From NCBI GenBank assembly GCA_937880545.1, contig CALFKA010000158.1:1-5249 (forward strand): a stretch of 5,249 nucleotides of DNA. Reading direction: 5' to 3'. Within the stretch, counting starts at the first letter, position 1, and the number at the start of each line of letters is the position of its first letter. The translations under genes were made by a program, and so were the position numbers. Shown here one piece after another: positions 1-5,249 of the stretch. The notes beneath the pieces were generated by a model that saw nothing but the letters and a program-made list of their open reading frames with translations, did not search any database and was not told the DNA's origin. Source of the DNA: an uncultured Clostridia bacterium (GTDB lineage Bacteria > Bacillota > Clostridia > Peptostreptococcales > Acidaminobacteraceae).

Positions 1-1
1 G

Positions 2-688
2 GGGGCTCAGGACATTCCGGGACTCTTTGAGCTGGCAAACGGCGGCACGCTTTTTCTCGATGAACTCAGCGCAATGGATACCAGTGTGCAGGCGAAGATC
101 CTTCGCGTTCTTGAAGAGAAGAAAGTACGCCGGGTGGGAAGTGCGACGACACAAAACATCGATGTCCGAATTGTCTGTGCCGTAAACGAGGATCCTCGAA
201 AATCTCTGAACAACGGAACTCTTCGGGAAGACTTGTATTACAGAGTGTCAGTGGTGCAAATCAATCTCCCGCTTTTAATGGAGCGGAAAAAGGACATTCC
301 GATTCTTGTGAACCACTTTATACACTTGTTCAATGCACAGATGGGACGGAGCGTAGCCTACGTTGACCCAACGGTACTGGAAGCCTTTGCATCGTATTCA
401 TGGCCCGGAAATGTTCGAGAACTAAAAAATGTCATCGAAGGGGCCTTCAATATTGACCGAGATAATGTCATTACCCGGGAGGATATTCCCCAATATCTAT
501 TGGGAATGGCCGGTACCGTCTCATCGGTAAAGCTGGGCGATCACTCTCTTCCCGAGCTTCTGCTGGATTACGAAATTCAACTGATTCGCATGGCGATCAG
601 TGAGTGCCGCACATTGAAGGATGCGGCGGACCTTTTGAAAATATCCAAACAAAATCTGCACTACAAGATGAAGAAGTACAATCTATAA
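2..688 (+). CDS. Sigma-54-dependent transcriptional activator, RocR-like (5' partial)
   Basis: This is an enhancer-binding protein that uses ATP hydrolysis to open promoters bound by sigma-54 RNA polymerase. The reading frame is open from base 2 and gives 228 residues with no start codon. The first two residues (GA) appear to be the end of the GAFTGA sigma-54 contact loop, followed by PGLFELANGG. Visible in order, counting from base 2, are Walker B (GGTLFLDE, residues 14-21), the RVLEEKKVRRVGS segment, sensor I (VRIVCAVNEDP), LREDLYYRVSV, sensor II (WPGNVREL, about 134-141) and a Fis-type helix-turn-helix at the C-terminus (about 205-228, AADLLKISKQNLHYKMKKY). That last motif resembles RocR-type activators of arginine catabolism. 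The N-terminal sensory domain and Walker A are outside the window, so the signal is unknown. It lies directly upstream of a sigma-54 promoter and two arginine-family enzymes, which it probably controls. The AAA+ family call is very sure; the RocR likeness is an inference. Confidence 0.95.
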   Translation, partial: GAQDIPGLFELANGGTLFLDELSAMDTSVQAKILRVLEEKKVRRVGSATTQNIDVRIVCAVNEDPRKSLNNGTLREDLYYRVSVVQINLPLLMERKKDIPILVNHFIHLFNAQMGRSVAYVDPTVLEAFASYSWPGNVRELKNVIEGAFNIDRDNVITREDIPQYLLGMAGTVSSVKLGDHSLPELLLDYEIQLIRMAISECRTLKDAADLLKISKQNLHYKMKKYNL

Positions 689-718
689 TTTTTACCGGTA
701 AAAATATTGTTACCAAAA
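688..718. promoter_or_regulatory. Candidate enhancer (upstream activating) site: palindrome plus third half-site
   Basis: Bases 688-705 form a perfect 18-bp palindrome, ATTTTTACCGGTAAAAAT, whose first base is the last base of the activator's stop codon. A third copy of the half-site, TTGTTACC, follows at 707-714, offset 18 bp from the first copy (TTTTTACC, 689-696). It also forms GGTAA...TTACC dyad symmetry with the second arm. The block lies about 70-100 bp upstream of the -24 element, the usual distance for sites bound by sigma-54 activators. The palindrome has no loop and no T tract after a GC stem, so it is a poor terminator. Binding by the activator encoded just upstream is inferred. Confidence 0.6.
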
Positions 719-766
719 AAGCAAAATCATCACGACAATACTAGATAAAATAGTCATTTTTCACTC

Positions 767-796
767 GATGGTGCCATGTCTACATATGGCATCATC
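767..796. repeat. 11-bp inverted repeat overlapping the -24 promoter element
   Basis: GATGGTGCCAT (767-777) is followed after 8 bases by ATGGCATCATC (786-796). The arms are complementary at 10 of 11 positions. The right arm covers the GG of the sigma-54 -24 element, so a protein bound here would compete with polymerase. It could be an operator or a coincidental second TGGC-containing arm. No known regulator motif is recognised. Confidence 0.4.
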
Positions 797-802
797 TTTG
801 CA
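787..802 (+). promoter_or_regulatory. Sigma-54 (-24/-12) promoter of the enzyme operon
   Basis: TGGCATCATCTTTGCA fits the sigma-54 consensus TGGCACGN4TTGCW. The invariant GG (788-789) and GC (800-801) have the exact required spacing, TTGCA is complete, and the -24 block differs from TGGCAC at one base. Transcription would begin near 812-814, leaving a leader of about 95 nt before the first enzyme gene. A sigma-54 activator gene immediately upstream makes the assignment stronger. Confidence 0.78.
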
Positions 803-907
803 TATAAAGATAATGAGACAAAAAGGATGACGCATCTCTTGATGAAGTGACGCCGGAATCCGAAGCGCTCCAGTAACGATCCGCTCAGAAGAAAAGGAGG
901 AGGCATA

Positions 908-1852
908 ATGAGCCATTCGATGCCGGACATTGATGCGCTGCCGGGCGAAAAGTGGTTTCCATTGGAAACGCGATTTGAAGACGAGATCAGCGAATACTGG
1001 GGAGGATGGGGAGTTTGCTCAGAAGTAGATACTTTACGTTCCGTACTGGTTCGACGACCCGGAGAAGAGATTGAGAGTTTTAATGCGCAAGCTATGCGTT
1101 TTTCCTCCATACCGATTGATGTGGAGTTGATGCGAAAGCAGCACGACCATGTGATCAGTATCTACCGCCGTAGAGGAATCGATGTCCATTACGTGCAGAC
1201 ACAGCGAAAGGATCGTCCCAACTCCGTTTTTTGCCGAGATCTGATGTTTATGACACCGGAAGGAGCGATTATCACCCGGCCTGCCATGGCTGCCAGAAGA
1301 GGAGAAGAACGCTACATTGCTCAGGCACTCGCAGCTTTGGGGGTTCCGATCTTGAAGACCATCTCCGGGGACGGCTTCTTTGAAGGAGCCAATGCCATGT
1401 GGATTGATAGGAAGGACTGTGTACTGTCTACCGGAAGTCGCTGTAACCGAAGCGGATTTGAGCAAGTGGCATCGCAGCTTGAGCGCATGGGAGTGAACGT
1501 GCACCATATGCAGCAGCCCTACAGTAATATTCATATTGACGGAATCATGAATCCCATCAGCCATGACTTAGTGCTGATTCATGCCTCCCAGGTTCCCTAT
1601 GACATCGTCGATTTATTGAAGAAGAAGGGCTACAAAATTCTCGAAGCCCCTTCACGGACAGAGGTGACGCAGACTCTCGCATGCAATTTTGTCGTCTTTG
1701 AGCCCGGCCACATACTGACAGCAGAAGGAAATGTACGAACACAGGAAATGCTCGAATCGCATGGAGTAAGAGTAGATACTGTGAATATTTCTGAAATACT
1801 TAAAGGTCGTGGCGGTCTCCATTGTATGAGCGCATTTCTCAAAAGAGGATAA
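908..1852 (+). CDS. Arginine deiminase/amidinotransferase-family (pentein) enzyme, copy 1
   Basis: This 314-residue protein is predicted to be a cytoplasmic enzyme attacking the guanidinium carbon of arginine or a related compound through a cysteine thioimidate intermediate, as deiminases, dimethylarginine hydrolases and amidinotransferases do. Superfamily landmarks are WGVCSEVDTLRSVLVRRPG (about 34-52), FCRD with Asp111, FEGAN with Glu159, HID with His209 and Asp211, and the nucleophile Cys306 in GGLHCMS near the C-terminus. Glu at 159 resembles deiminases and DDAH, whereas amidinotransferases such as AGAT have Asp. The usual EGGD turn reads EGAN here. The length suits DDAH or a single-domain pentein and is shorter than classical arginine deiminase (about 410). 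The start is set by AAGGAGG at 894-900, 7 nt before ATG. A 17-bp gap leads to a paralogue, so the two are co-transcribed. Superfamily membership is firm; substrate and reaction are not determined. Confidence 0.9.
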   Translation: MSHSMPDIDALPGEKWFPLETRFEDEISEYWGGWGVCSEVDTLRSVLVRRPGEEIESFNAQAMRFSSIPIDVELMRKQHDHVISIYRRRGIDVHYVQTQRKDRPNSVFCRDLMFMTPEGAIITRPAMAARRGEERYIAQALAALGVPILKTISGDGFFEGANAMWIDRKDCVLSTGSRCNRSGFEQVASQLERMGVNVHHMQQPYSNIHIDGIMNPISHDLVLIHASQVPYDIVDLLKKKGYKILEAPSRTEVTQTLACNFVVFEPGHILTAEGNVRTQEMLESHGVRVDTVNISEILKGRGGLHCMSAFLKRG

Positions 1853-1856
1853 TTTC

Positions 1857-1864
1857 AAGGAAGG
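1857..1864 (+). promoter_or_regulatory. Ribosome binding site fixing the start of enzyme copy 2
   Basis: AAGGAAGG lies 5 nt before the ATG at 1870. The frame is open further upstream to an ATG at 1822, but that start lacks a ribosome binding site, lies inside the preceding gene and would add 16 residues absent from copy 1. Starting at 1870 gives both paralogues 314 residues with aligned N-termini. Confidence 0.8.
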
Positions 1865-1869
1865 CACAA

Positions 1870-2814
1870 ATGTTAAAAAGTCCACAAGATATCAACGCCA
1901 TCCCGGGGGAAAGATGGTTCCCCAGCGAGACATCGATGACAGAAGATATGCAACAGCTCTGGGGAGATTGGGGCGTGTGCTCCGAGGTAGAAACGCTGCG
2001 CTCGGTTCTCATGAGAAGACCTGGAGCGGAGATTGAGAATTTCGACTGGAAAAAAGCGAGATTCAAATCAAGCGTCGACCCCGAAAAGATCCGCGCAAAC
2101 CATGATGCTCTGACTGACATCTATCGAGAACATGGAGTAACGGTTCATTACATTGAAGAACAGAGAGAAGACAGACCCAATGCTCTGTTCTGTCGGGATT
2201 TGGTTTTTATGACACCGGAAGGGGCCATCGTCACTCGCCCGGCGATAGAAGCGCGCAGAGGAGAAGAGCGGTATGCAGCAAAAAAACTCTCTGAACTCGG
2301 CGTGCCCATCATCAAAACGATCGGAGGAAACGCAACGTTCGAAGGTGCCATGGGGATGTGGATCAATAGAACGTCGGTTGTGCTAGGCACGGGTGTTCGG
2401 ACGAATCGAGAAGGGTTCGATCAGGTCAAGAGCGAACTGGAACGCCAAGGTGTGAGCAATATCATTCCCATGCAGATCCCCTATGGACACGCTCATATTG
2501 ACGGAAATCTCAATATGGCCTCCAACGACATTGCTGTTATCCACGCCTCCCAGGTTCCATATGATGTATGCGATGCATTGAAGAAACTCGGTATTAAGCT
2601 CCTGGAGTGTCCGTCGCAGACCGAAGCGAAAGTTAGTTTTGCCATTAATTTTGTCGCTCTGAAACCAGGCCTTATTGTCATGCCGGAGGGCAACCCGCGC
2701 ACCCGAGAGCTGTTGGAAGATAACGGTGTGCAAGTCATTTCCGTCAATATCGATGAGATCATGAAAGGCTATGGAGCCATGCACTGTTGTACGGCTTTTT
2801 TAAAAAGAGACTGA
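1870..2814 (+). CDS. Arginine deiminase/amidinotransferase-family (pentein) enzyme, copy 2
   Basis: This 314-residue paralogue of the preceding gene shares about 184 of 314 residues (about 59%) by hand alignment, with one small compensating gap on each side. The catalytic set is kept: Asp110 in FCRD, Glu158 in FEGAM, His209 and Asp211 in HID, and Cys306 in GAMHCCT. It differs around the active site. The EGAN turn is EGAM, the loop before the nucleophile is YGAMHCCT instead of RGGLHCMS with a second Cys307, and HIDGIMN is HIDGNLN. These changes suggest a related but different substrate, or subunits of one hetero-oligomer; both are inferences. The same GERWFPSET and WGDWGVCSEV blocks open the protein. 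It follows copy 1 by 17 bp with no promoter or terminator between, so it belongs to the same sigma-54 transcript. No clear terminator follows its stop. Substrate is unknown. Confidence 0.9.
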   Translation: MLKSPQDINAIPGERWFPSETSMTEDMQQLWGDWGVCSEVETLRSVLMRRPGAEIENFDWKKARFKSSVDPEKIRANHDALTDIYREHGVTVHYIEEQREDRPNALFCRDLVFMTPEGAIVTRPAIEARRGEERYAAKKLSELGVPIIKTIGGNATFEGAMGMWINRTSVVLGTGVRTNREGFDQVKSELERQGVSNIIPMQIPYGHAHIDGNLNMASNDIAVIHASQVPYDVCDALKKLGIKLLECPSQTEAKVSFAINFVALKPGLIVMPEGNPRTRELLEDNGVQVISVNIDEIMKGYGAMHCCTAFLKRD

Positions 2815-2841
2815 GAGAGAAGAAATGATACCGGGAAAGGA

Positions 2842-2869
2842 TTGAACTCTCTGATGATAGTGCTATAAT
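2842..2869 (+). promoter_or_regulatory. Sigma-A (sigma-70) promoter for the transporter genes
   Basis: TTGAAC (2842-2847) and a perfect TATAAT (2864-2869) are separated by 16 bp, and TGC directly before the -10 box makes it an extended -10 promoter. The predicted start is near 2876. It gives the binding-protein gene its own housekeeping promoter, separate from the sigma-54 promoter of the enzymes, although read-through from upstream remains possible. Confidence 0.65.
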
Positions 2870-2875
2870 CACCTT

Positions 2876-3089
2876 ACTAATCAAGTGTGAACACTCCAAT
2901 AAGAAAATGTCGCAATGATGAAACATCCAGAATTAGTCGTTAATGGTTAAGATTATACTCCTGTAATATGTTACTTTCTGCGCTGGGACGGTAAGGCTAA
3001 ACCCATCTAGACAGCTTCATTCTTAGAATTTCAAACGGACACGAATGCAACTTTTGACTACACATAGCCATTACATCAAGGAGTAAAAA
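2876..3089 (+). other. Long untranslated leader of the binding-protein gene, function unknown
   Basis: About 214 nt separate the predicted transcription start from the ATG at 3090, unusually long for a simple leader. No open frame with a ribosome binding site is visible in it; the longest ATG frame noticed is 11 codons. It contains AGTGTGAACACT (2884-2895) just after the promoter. Around 2982-3015 two weak competing pairings are possible: GCTG with CAGC, and TGGG with CCCA. No riboswitch class is recognised. It could be a regulatory RNA leader or plain spacer. Confidence 0.35.
2884..2895. repeat. Short dyad AGTGT-GA-ACACT downstream of the sigma-A promoter
   Basis: Two perfect 5-bp arms flank a 2-bp spacer at about +8 to +20 relative to the predicted start, where a repressor operator would often lie. 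The arms are short, so chance is a real possibility. Confidence 0.3.
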
Positions 3090-4706
3090 ATGAAAAAAAT
3101 TCTGGCAATTTTCCTGACGCTGCTATTACTCTTCTCTCTTACAGCGGGTTGCGAGAAAACGTCCGCACCCACGCCATCCGGTGGAGACACGCCGGCACCT
3201 GCAGGTACTTCTGATCGAGTACTTCATCTACGCAAACCCGCACCTGTTGCCAGTTTGGACTGGGAGAAAACGACAGACCTTCTGGATATGGGCATTGTAT
3301 GGATTCAGATGACGGAAGGGCTTTACGGAATGAATGAAGCCGAAGGGGGGTACTTCAACCTGCTGGCAAAAGACATTCAGGTGAGTGATGATCAAAAAAC
3401 ATATACTGTGTCCTTAGTAGATGCCACCTTCCAAAATGGCGATCCCATGAAAGCCGGCGATGTAGTATTTAGCTACGAGCGTGCGATGGCCAATCCTAAA
3501 TTCAACTACGTCACTTCGATGATCGAAAAAATTGAAGCATCGGATGACAAGACAGTCGTCTTTACTTTGAAGTATCCGTATTCTCCGATTGCTCACACCT
3601 TCTTTACTGTCAAAATCCAGAGTGAGAAGGAAGTAACCGCTGCCGGAGAACAATTCGGAACAGTACCCCACAAGGCCGGTACCGGGCCATATTATGCGAC
3701 CAAATATGATGTGGGGGGCGATCTTGAACTGGAGGCCTATGAGAATTATTGGAGAGGATCTCCAAATATCAAAAAAGTTCAATACAAAGTCATCAGTGAA
3801 GACTCGGCGGCAGTCATTGCCTTTGAAAACGGTGAGATCGATTATTTGAACGATGCTCCGGTAGCGGAATGGGAAGCCATCGAGAAAAAAGCTGCCGGTA
3901 ATTCTCTCCTGGTCAAAGGAAATAATATCCGCTCACTCTACATTAACTGGCAGTCCCCACAGGTGGGCGATATCCTGAAGAAACAGGAAGTCCGCGAGGC
4001 GATCTGCTATGCGGTCAATAGGGACAACCTTGTTCAGGGCGCTACCAATGGTTTAGGTGTTGCAGCGTACGAATATGTCCCCAGTGACTATGTTTCGACG
4101 GCTCCAAACTACAAGGACGGCAAATTCGAACTATATGACCACAATCTTGAAAAATCGAAAGAGTTGCTGCTCAAAGCCGGCTATACAGAAGAAGAGATTA
4201 AAGCGGGCATTGATCTTGGCACGCTCGTTACTTATGGTGGTGTGAACAGCGATAAAGGCAAAGCTGCACAAGTTCTGCAAGCCTCTTTGGCAGAAGCGGG
4301 ATTCAAGGTGCAGGTGGATGTCAAACCCGACTACAATGGAGCAGCACCGGTTTTGCATACATTCAAATATGACCTGGCAATATTTGGCGACGGCGGAAAC
4401 TACGATTTCAACAATATCCGTCAACAGGTACACTCTGAGTCGGAAGGAATGGACCTCATTCTGTACAAAGCGCCCGACAGTCCCTTCGATGGTGAAAAAA
4501 TTGAAAAATGGCTCGATGATGCCGTCAACACCAGCGATGTAGCAAAACGCAAAGCGATTTACACGGATCTGTGGGCATATATTCAGGAAACGGCGACCAT
4601 CCTTCCTCTCTATCACAATCCGGTGGGAGTCGCCTGGTCAAGTGACCTGGATCCCGAGAGCATCAGCCCGACATACTATCATATTTTCAACTTTAAGTGG
4701 AAATAG
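3090..4706 (+). CDS. ABC transporter substrate-binding lipoprotein, family 5 (peptide/opine/nickel type)
   Basis: This 538-residue extracellular receptor should be anchored to the membrane by lipid and deliver its ligand to a DppBC/OppBC-type permease. The signal peptide starts MKK, has a hydrophobic core at about residues 4-18, and ends at the lipobox TAGC with Cys21, whose -3 Thr is less common than Leu. A Pro/Ser/Thr/Gly-rich linker (about 22-42) follows. SBP_bac_5 hallmarks are FQNGDPMKAGDVVFSYERA (about 114-132), GTGPYYATKYD (197-207), NYWRGSPNIKKVQYKV (219-234) and VREAICYAVNRDNLV (301-315). The length is typical of the family. AAGGAG at 3078-3083 stands 6 nt before the ATG. The permease gene follows after a hairpin. 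The family binds peptides, opines, nickel, heme and some glycosides, so the ligand cannot be assigned from sequence. Position beside two arginine-family enzymes points to an arginine derivative or arginine-containing peptide; that is inference. Confidence 0.93.
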   Translation: MKKILAIFLTLLLLFSLTAGCEKTSAPTPSGGDTPAPAGTSDRVLHLRKPAPVASLDWEKTTDLLDMGIVWIQMTEGLYGMNEAEGGYFNLLAKDIQVSDDQKTYTVSLVDATFQNGDPMKAGDVVFSYERAMANPKFNYVTSMIEKIEASDDKTVVFTLKYPYSPIAHTFFTVKIQSEKEVTAAGEQFGTVPHKAGTGPYYATKYDVGGDLELEAYENYWRGSPNIKKVQYKVISEDSAAVIAFENGEIDYLNDAPVAEWEAIEKKAAGNSLLVKGNNIRSLYINWQSPQVGDILKKQEVREAICYAVNRDNLVQGATNGLGVAAYEYVPSDYVSTAPNYKDGKFELYDHNLEKSKELLLKAGYTEEEIKAGIDLGTLVTYGGVNSDKGKAAQVLQASLAEAGFKVQVDVKPDYNGAAPVLHTFKYDLAIFGDGGNYDFNNIRQQVHSESEGMDLILYKAPDSPFDGEKIEKWLDDAVNTSDVAKRKAIYTDLWAYIQETATILPLYHNPVGVAWSSDLDPESISPTYYHIFNFKWK

Positions 4707-4713
4707 GTACGAT

Positions 4714-4741
4714 GCCCGGGGCGTGTAAGCGCCCCGGGTTT
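4714..4741 (+). terminator. GC-rich hairpin between binding protein and permease (partial terminator or mRNA stabiliser)
   Basis: CCCGGGGCG (4715-4723) pairs perfectly with CGCCCCGGG (4730-4738), and a U-G pair can close a GUAA tetraloop of the GNRA type. Only three T residues follow before CCC, so termination is probably incomplete. Hairpins at this place commonly let the binding protein be made in excess over the membrane subunits, by attenuation or by protecting the upstream mRNA. The stem is plain; the role is inferred. Confidence 0.65.
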
Positions 4742-4759
4742 CCCATGTGAGGAAAAGAT

Positions 4760-5201
4760 ATGTACAGGTATATACTGAAAAGGCTCTTATTCTTAATTCC
4801 TACTATTCTTGGGGTCACATTGATCATCTTTGCTGTGATGAACATTACTCCGGGCGACCCAGCCCGGGCGATTCTTGGAACCGGTGTTCCTCAAGCGGAC
4901 CTCGATGCCTACAATGCGAAATTAGGATACAATTTGCCTTTTTTTCAAAAATACATTAATTATCTCAAAAAGATGATTCTGGAGCAGGATTTTGGAATCT
5001 CCTATTATACTAAACAACCAGTTTTTCAGGAGATCTGGCCAAGATACATTGTGACTCTGAAACTTGCGTTTATGGGAATCATCATTTCGGCGTTGATGGG
5101 TATACCCATCGGCATTTACGCTGCCGTCCGCCAGTATTCACTATGGGATACGATCCCCTCCCTGATGGCCTTTTTCTTTGCGGCTTTTCCTTCTTTTGTC
5201 G
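4760..5201 (+). CDS. ABC transporter permease, DppB/OppB type (3' partial, cut by adapter)
   Basis: This is the first inner-membrane permease of the peptide-type importer, forming the translocation channel with a DppC-like partner expected downstream. The 147 genuine residues show the family's N-terminal layout: MYRYILKRLLFLIPTILGV leading into transmembrane segment 1 (about 9-29), the NITPGDPA motif (28-35), an extracellular stretch with KLGYNLPFFQKYINYL (about 54-69) and DFGISY (77-82), then transmembrane segment 2 (about 97-119), a short basic turn at AAVRQ, and the start of a third segment ending FPSFV. TGAGGA at 4748-4753 is well placed before the ATG at 4760. Typical members have 305-340 residues, so roughly half is missing. 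The frame stays open to the window end, but codons after base 5201 translate adapter sequence and are not part of the protein. Conserved EAA loop residues, partner permease and ATPases are not in the window. Confidence 0.92.
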
Positions 5202-5249
5202 AGATCGGAAGAGCACACGTCTGCACTCCCGTCACATCACAATCTCGTT
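5202..5249 (+). other. Illumina TruSeq adapter contamination at the contig end
   Basis: From 5202 the sequence reads AGATCGGAAGAGCACACGTC, the start of the standard TruSeq read-through adapter. It continues to 5235 with 32 of 34 positions matching; the two mismatches are A-to-C at 5224 and 5230. It is followed by ATCACA (5236-5241), one base from TruSeq index 1 (ATCACG), and then ATCTCGT (5242-5248), the next constant segment. This is technical sequence, not genome. The mismatches look like low-quality read ends. Confidence 0.97.

Noticed and set aside
688..705. Palindrome after the activator gene as a rho-independent terminator
   Set aside because: It is a loopless palindrome with only a 6-bp GC-containing core and A/T arms. 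Foldback would leave a tiny weak stem. An operator/enhancer role fits better.
1034..1564. 176-codon open frame on the minus strand inside enzyme copy 1
   Set aside because: It lies wholly opposite a conserved enzyme gene, has no plausible ribosome binding site or recognisable domain, and is a shadow of that gene. The same holds for the other minus-strand frames, for example 2383-2784 and 4131-4616.
1822..1869. Upstream ATG at 1822 as start of enzyme copy 2
   Set aside because: It has no ribosome binding site, overlaps the end of copy 1 and adds 16 residues without a counterpart in the paralogue. ATG at 1870 has AAGGAAGG at the right distance.
2918..2953. 11-codon frame (ATGATGAAACATCC...) in the transporter leader
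   Set aside because: No ribosome binding site precedes it, and it is too short for coding support.
2985..3004. GGGACGGTAAGGCTAAACCC, reminiscent of the GGGACGCAAAGCC block of c-di-GMP-I riboswitches
   Set aside because: The similarity is partial, and I could not find the other conserved blocks or a matching three-way junction around it.
4747..4959. Plus-strand 70-codon frame overlapping the start of the permease
   Set aside because: It is out of frame with the clear DppB-type permease beginning at 4760 and has Cys/Ser-rich content without family features.
5202..5249. Reading the last 16 codons as a novel permease C-terminus or a gene fusion
   Set aside because: The DNA is TruSeq adapter with index, so the peptide is an artefact.

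Overview
The window looks like one end of a metagenomic or draft-genome contig from an anaerobic, probably Firmicutes-type (Clostridia-like) bacterium. This rests on strong AAGGAGG-type ribosome binding sites, a lipoprotein binding protein with a Firmicutes-style signal peptide, a RocR-like sigma-54 activator and moderate base composition. The taxon is an inference, because no rRNA or marker gene is present.

Layout, all on the + strand. (1) Bases 2-688 hold the C-terminal part of a sigma-54-dependent activator of the RocR type, cut by the window start inside the GAFTGA loop. (2) Bases 689-907 are a regulatory gap. It holds an 18-bp perfect palindrome plus a third half-site (688-718), a likely enhancer site for that activator. 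About 70 bp further on is a well-matched -24/-12 sigma-54 promoter (787-802), overlapped by an 11-bp inverted repeat. (3) Bases 908-1852 and 1870-2814 encode two tandem paralogous enzymes of the arginine deiminase/amidinotransferase (pentein) superfamily. Each has 314 residues, they are about 59% identical by hand alignment, and both keep the Cys-His-Glu-Asp catalytic set. (4) Bases 2815-3089 carry a good sigma-A promoter and a leader of about 214 nt with no recognised function. (5) Bases 3090-4706 encode a family 5 (oligopeptide/dipeptide/opine-type) ABC-transporter binding lipoprotein. (6) A GC-rich hairpin lies at 4714-4741. (7) From 4760 runs the first permease of the transporter (DppB/OppB type), cut off at about 5201.

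The last 48 bases (5202-5249) are not biological. They match the Illumina TruSeq read-through adapter, including a near-match to an index and the start of the following constant segment. The permease is therefore truncated by an assembly or trimming artefact, and its apparent last residues must not be used.

Taken together, the sequence suggests a catabolic module for guanidino compounds. A RocR-like activator drives two guanidine-modifying hydrolases (or amidinotransferases) from a sigma-54 promoter, while a separately promoted ABC importer brings in the substrate, perhaps an arginine derivative, arginine-containing peptide or opine. The exact substrate cannot be read from the sequence.
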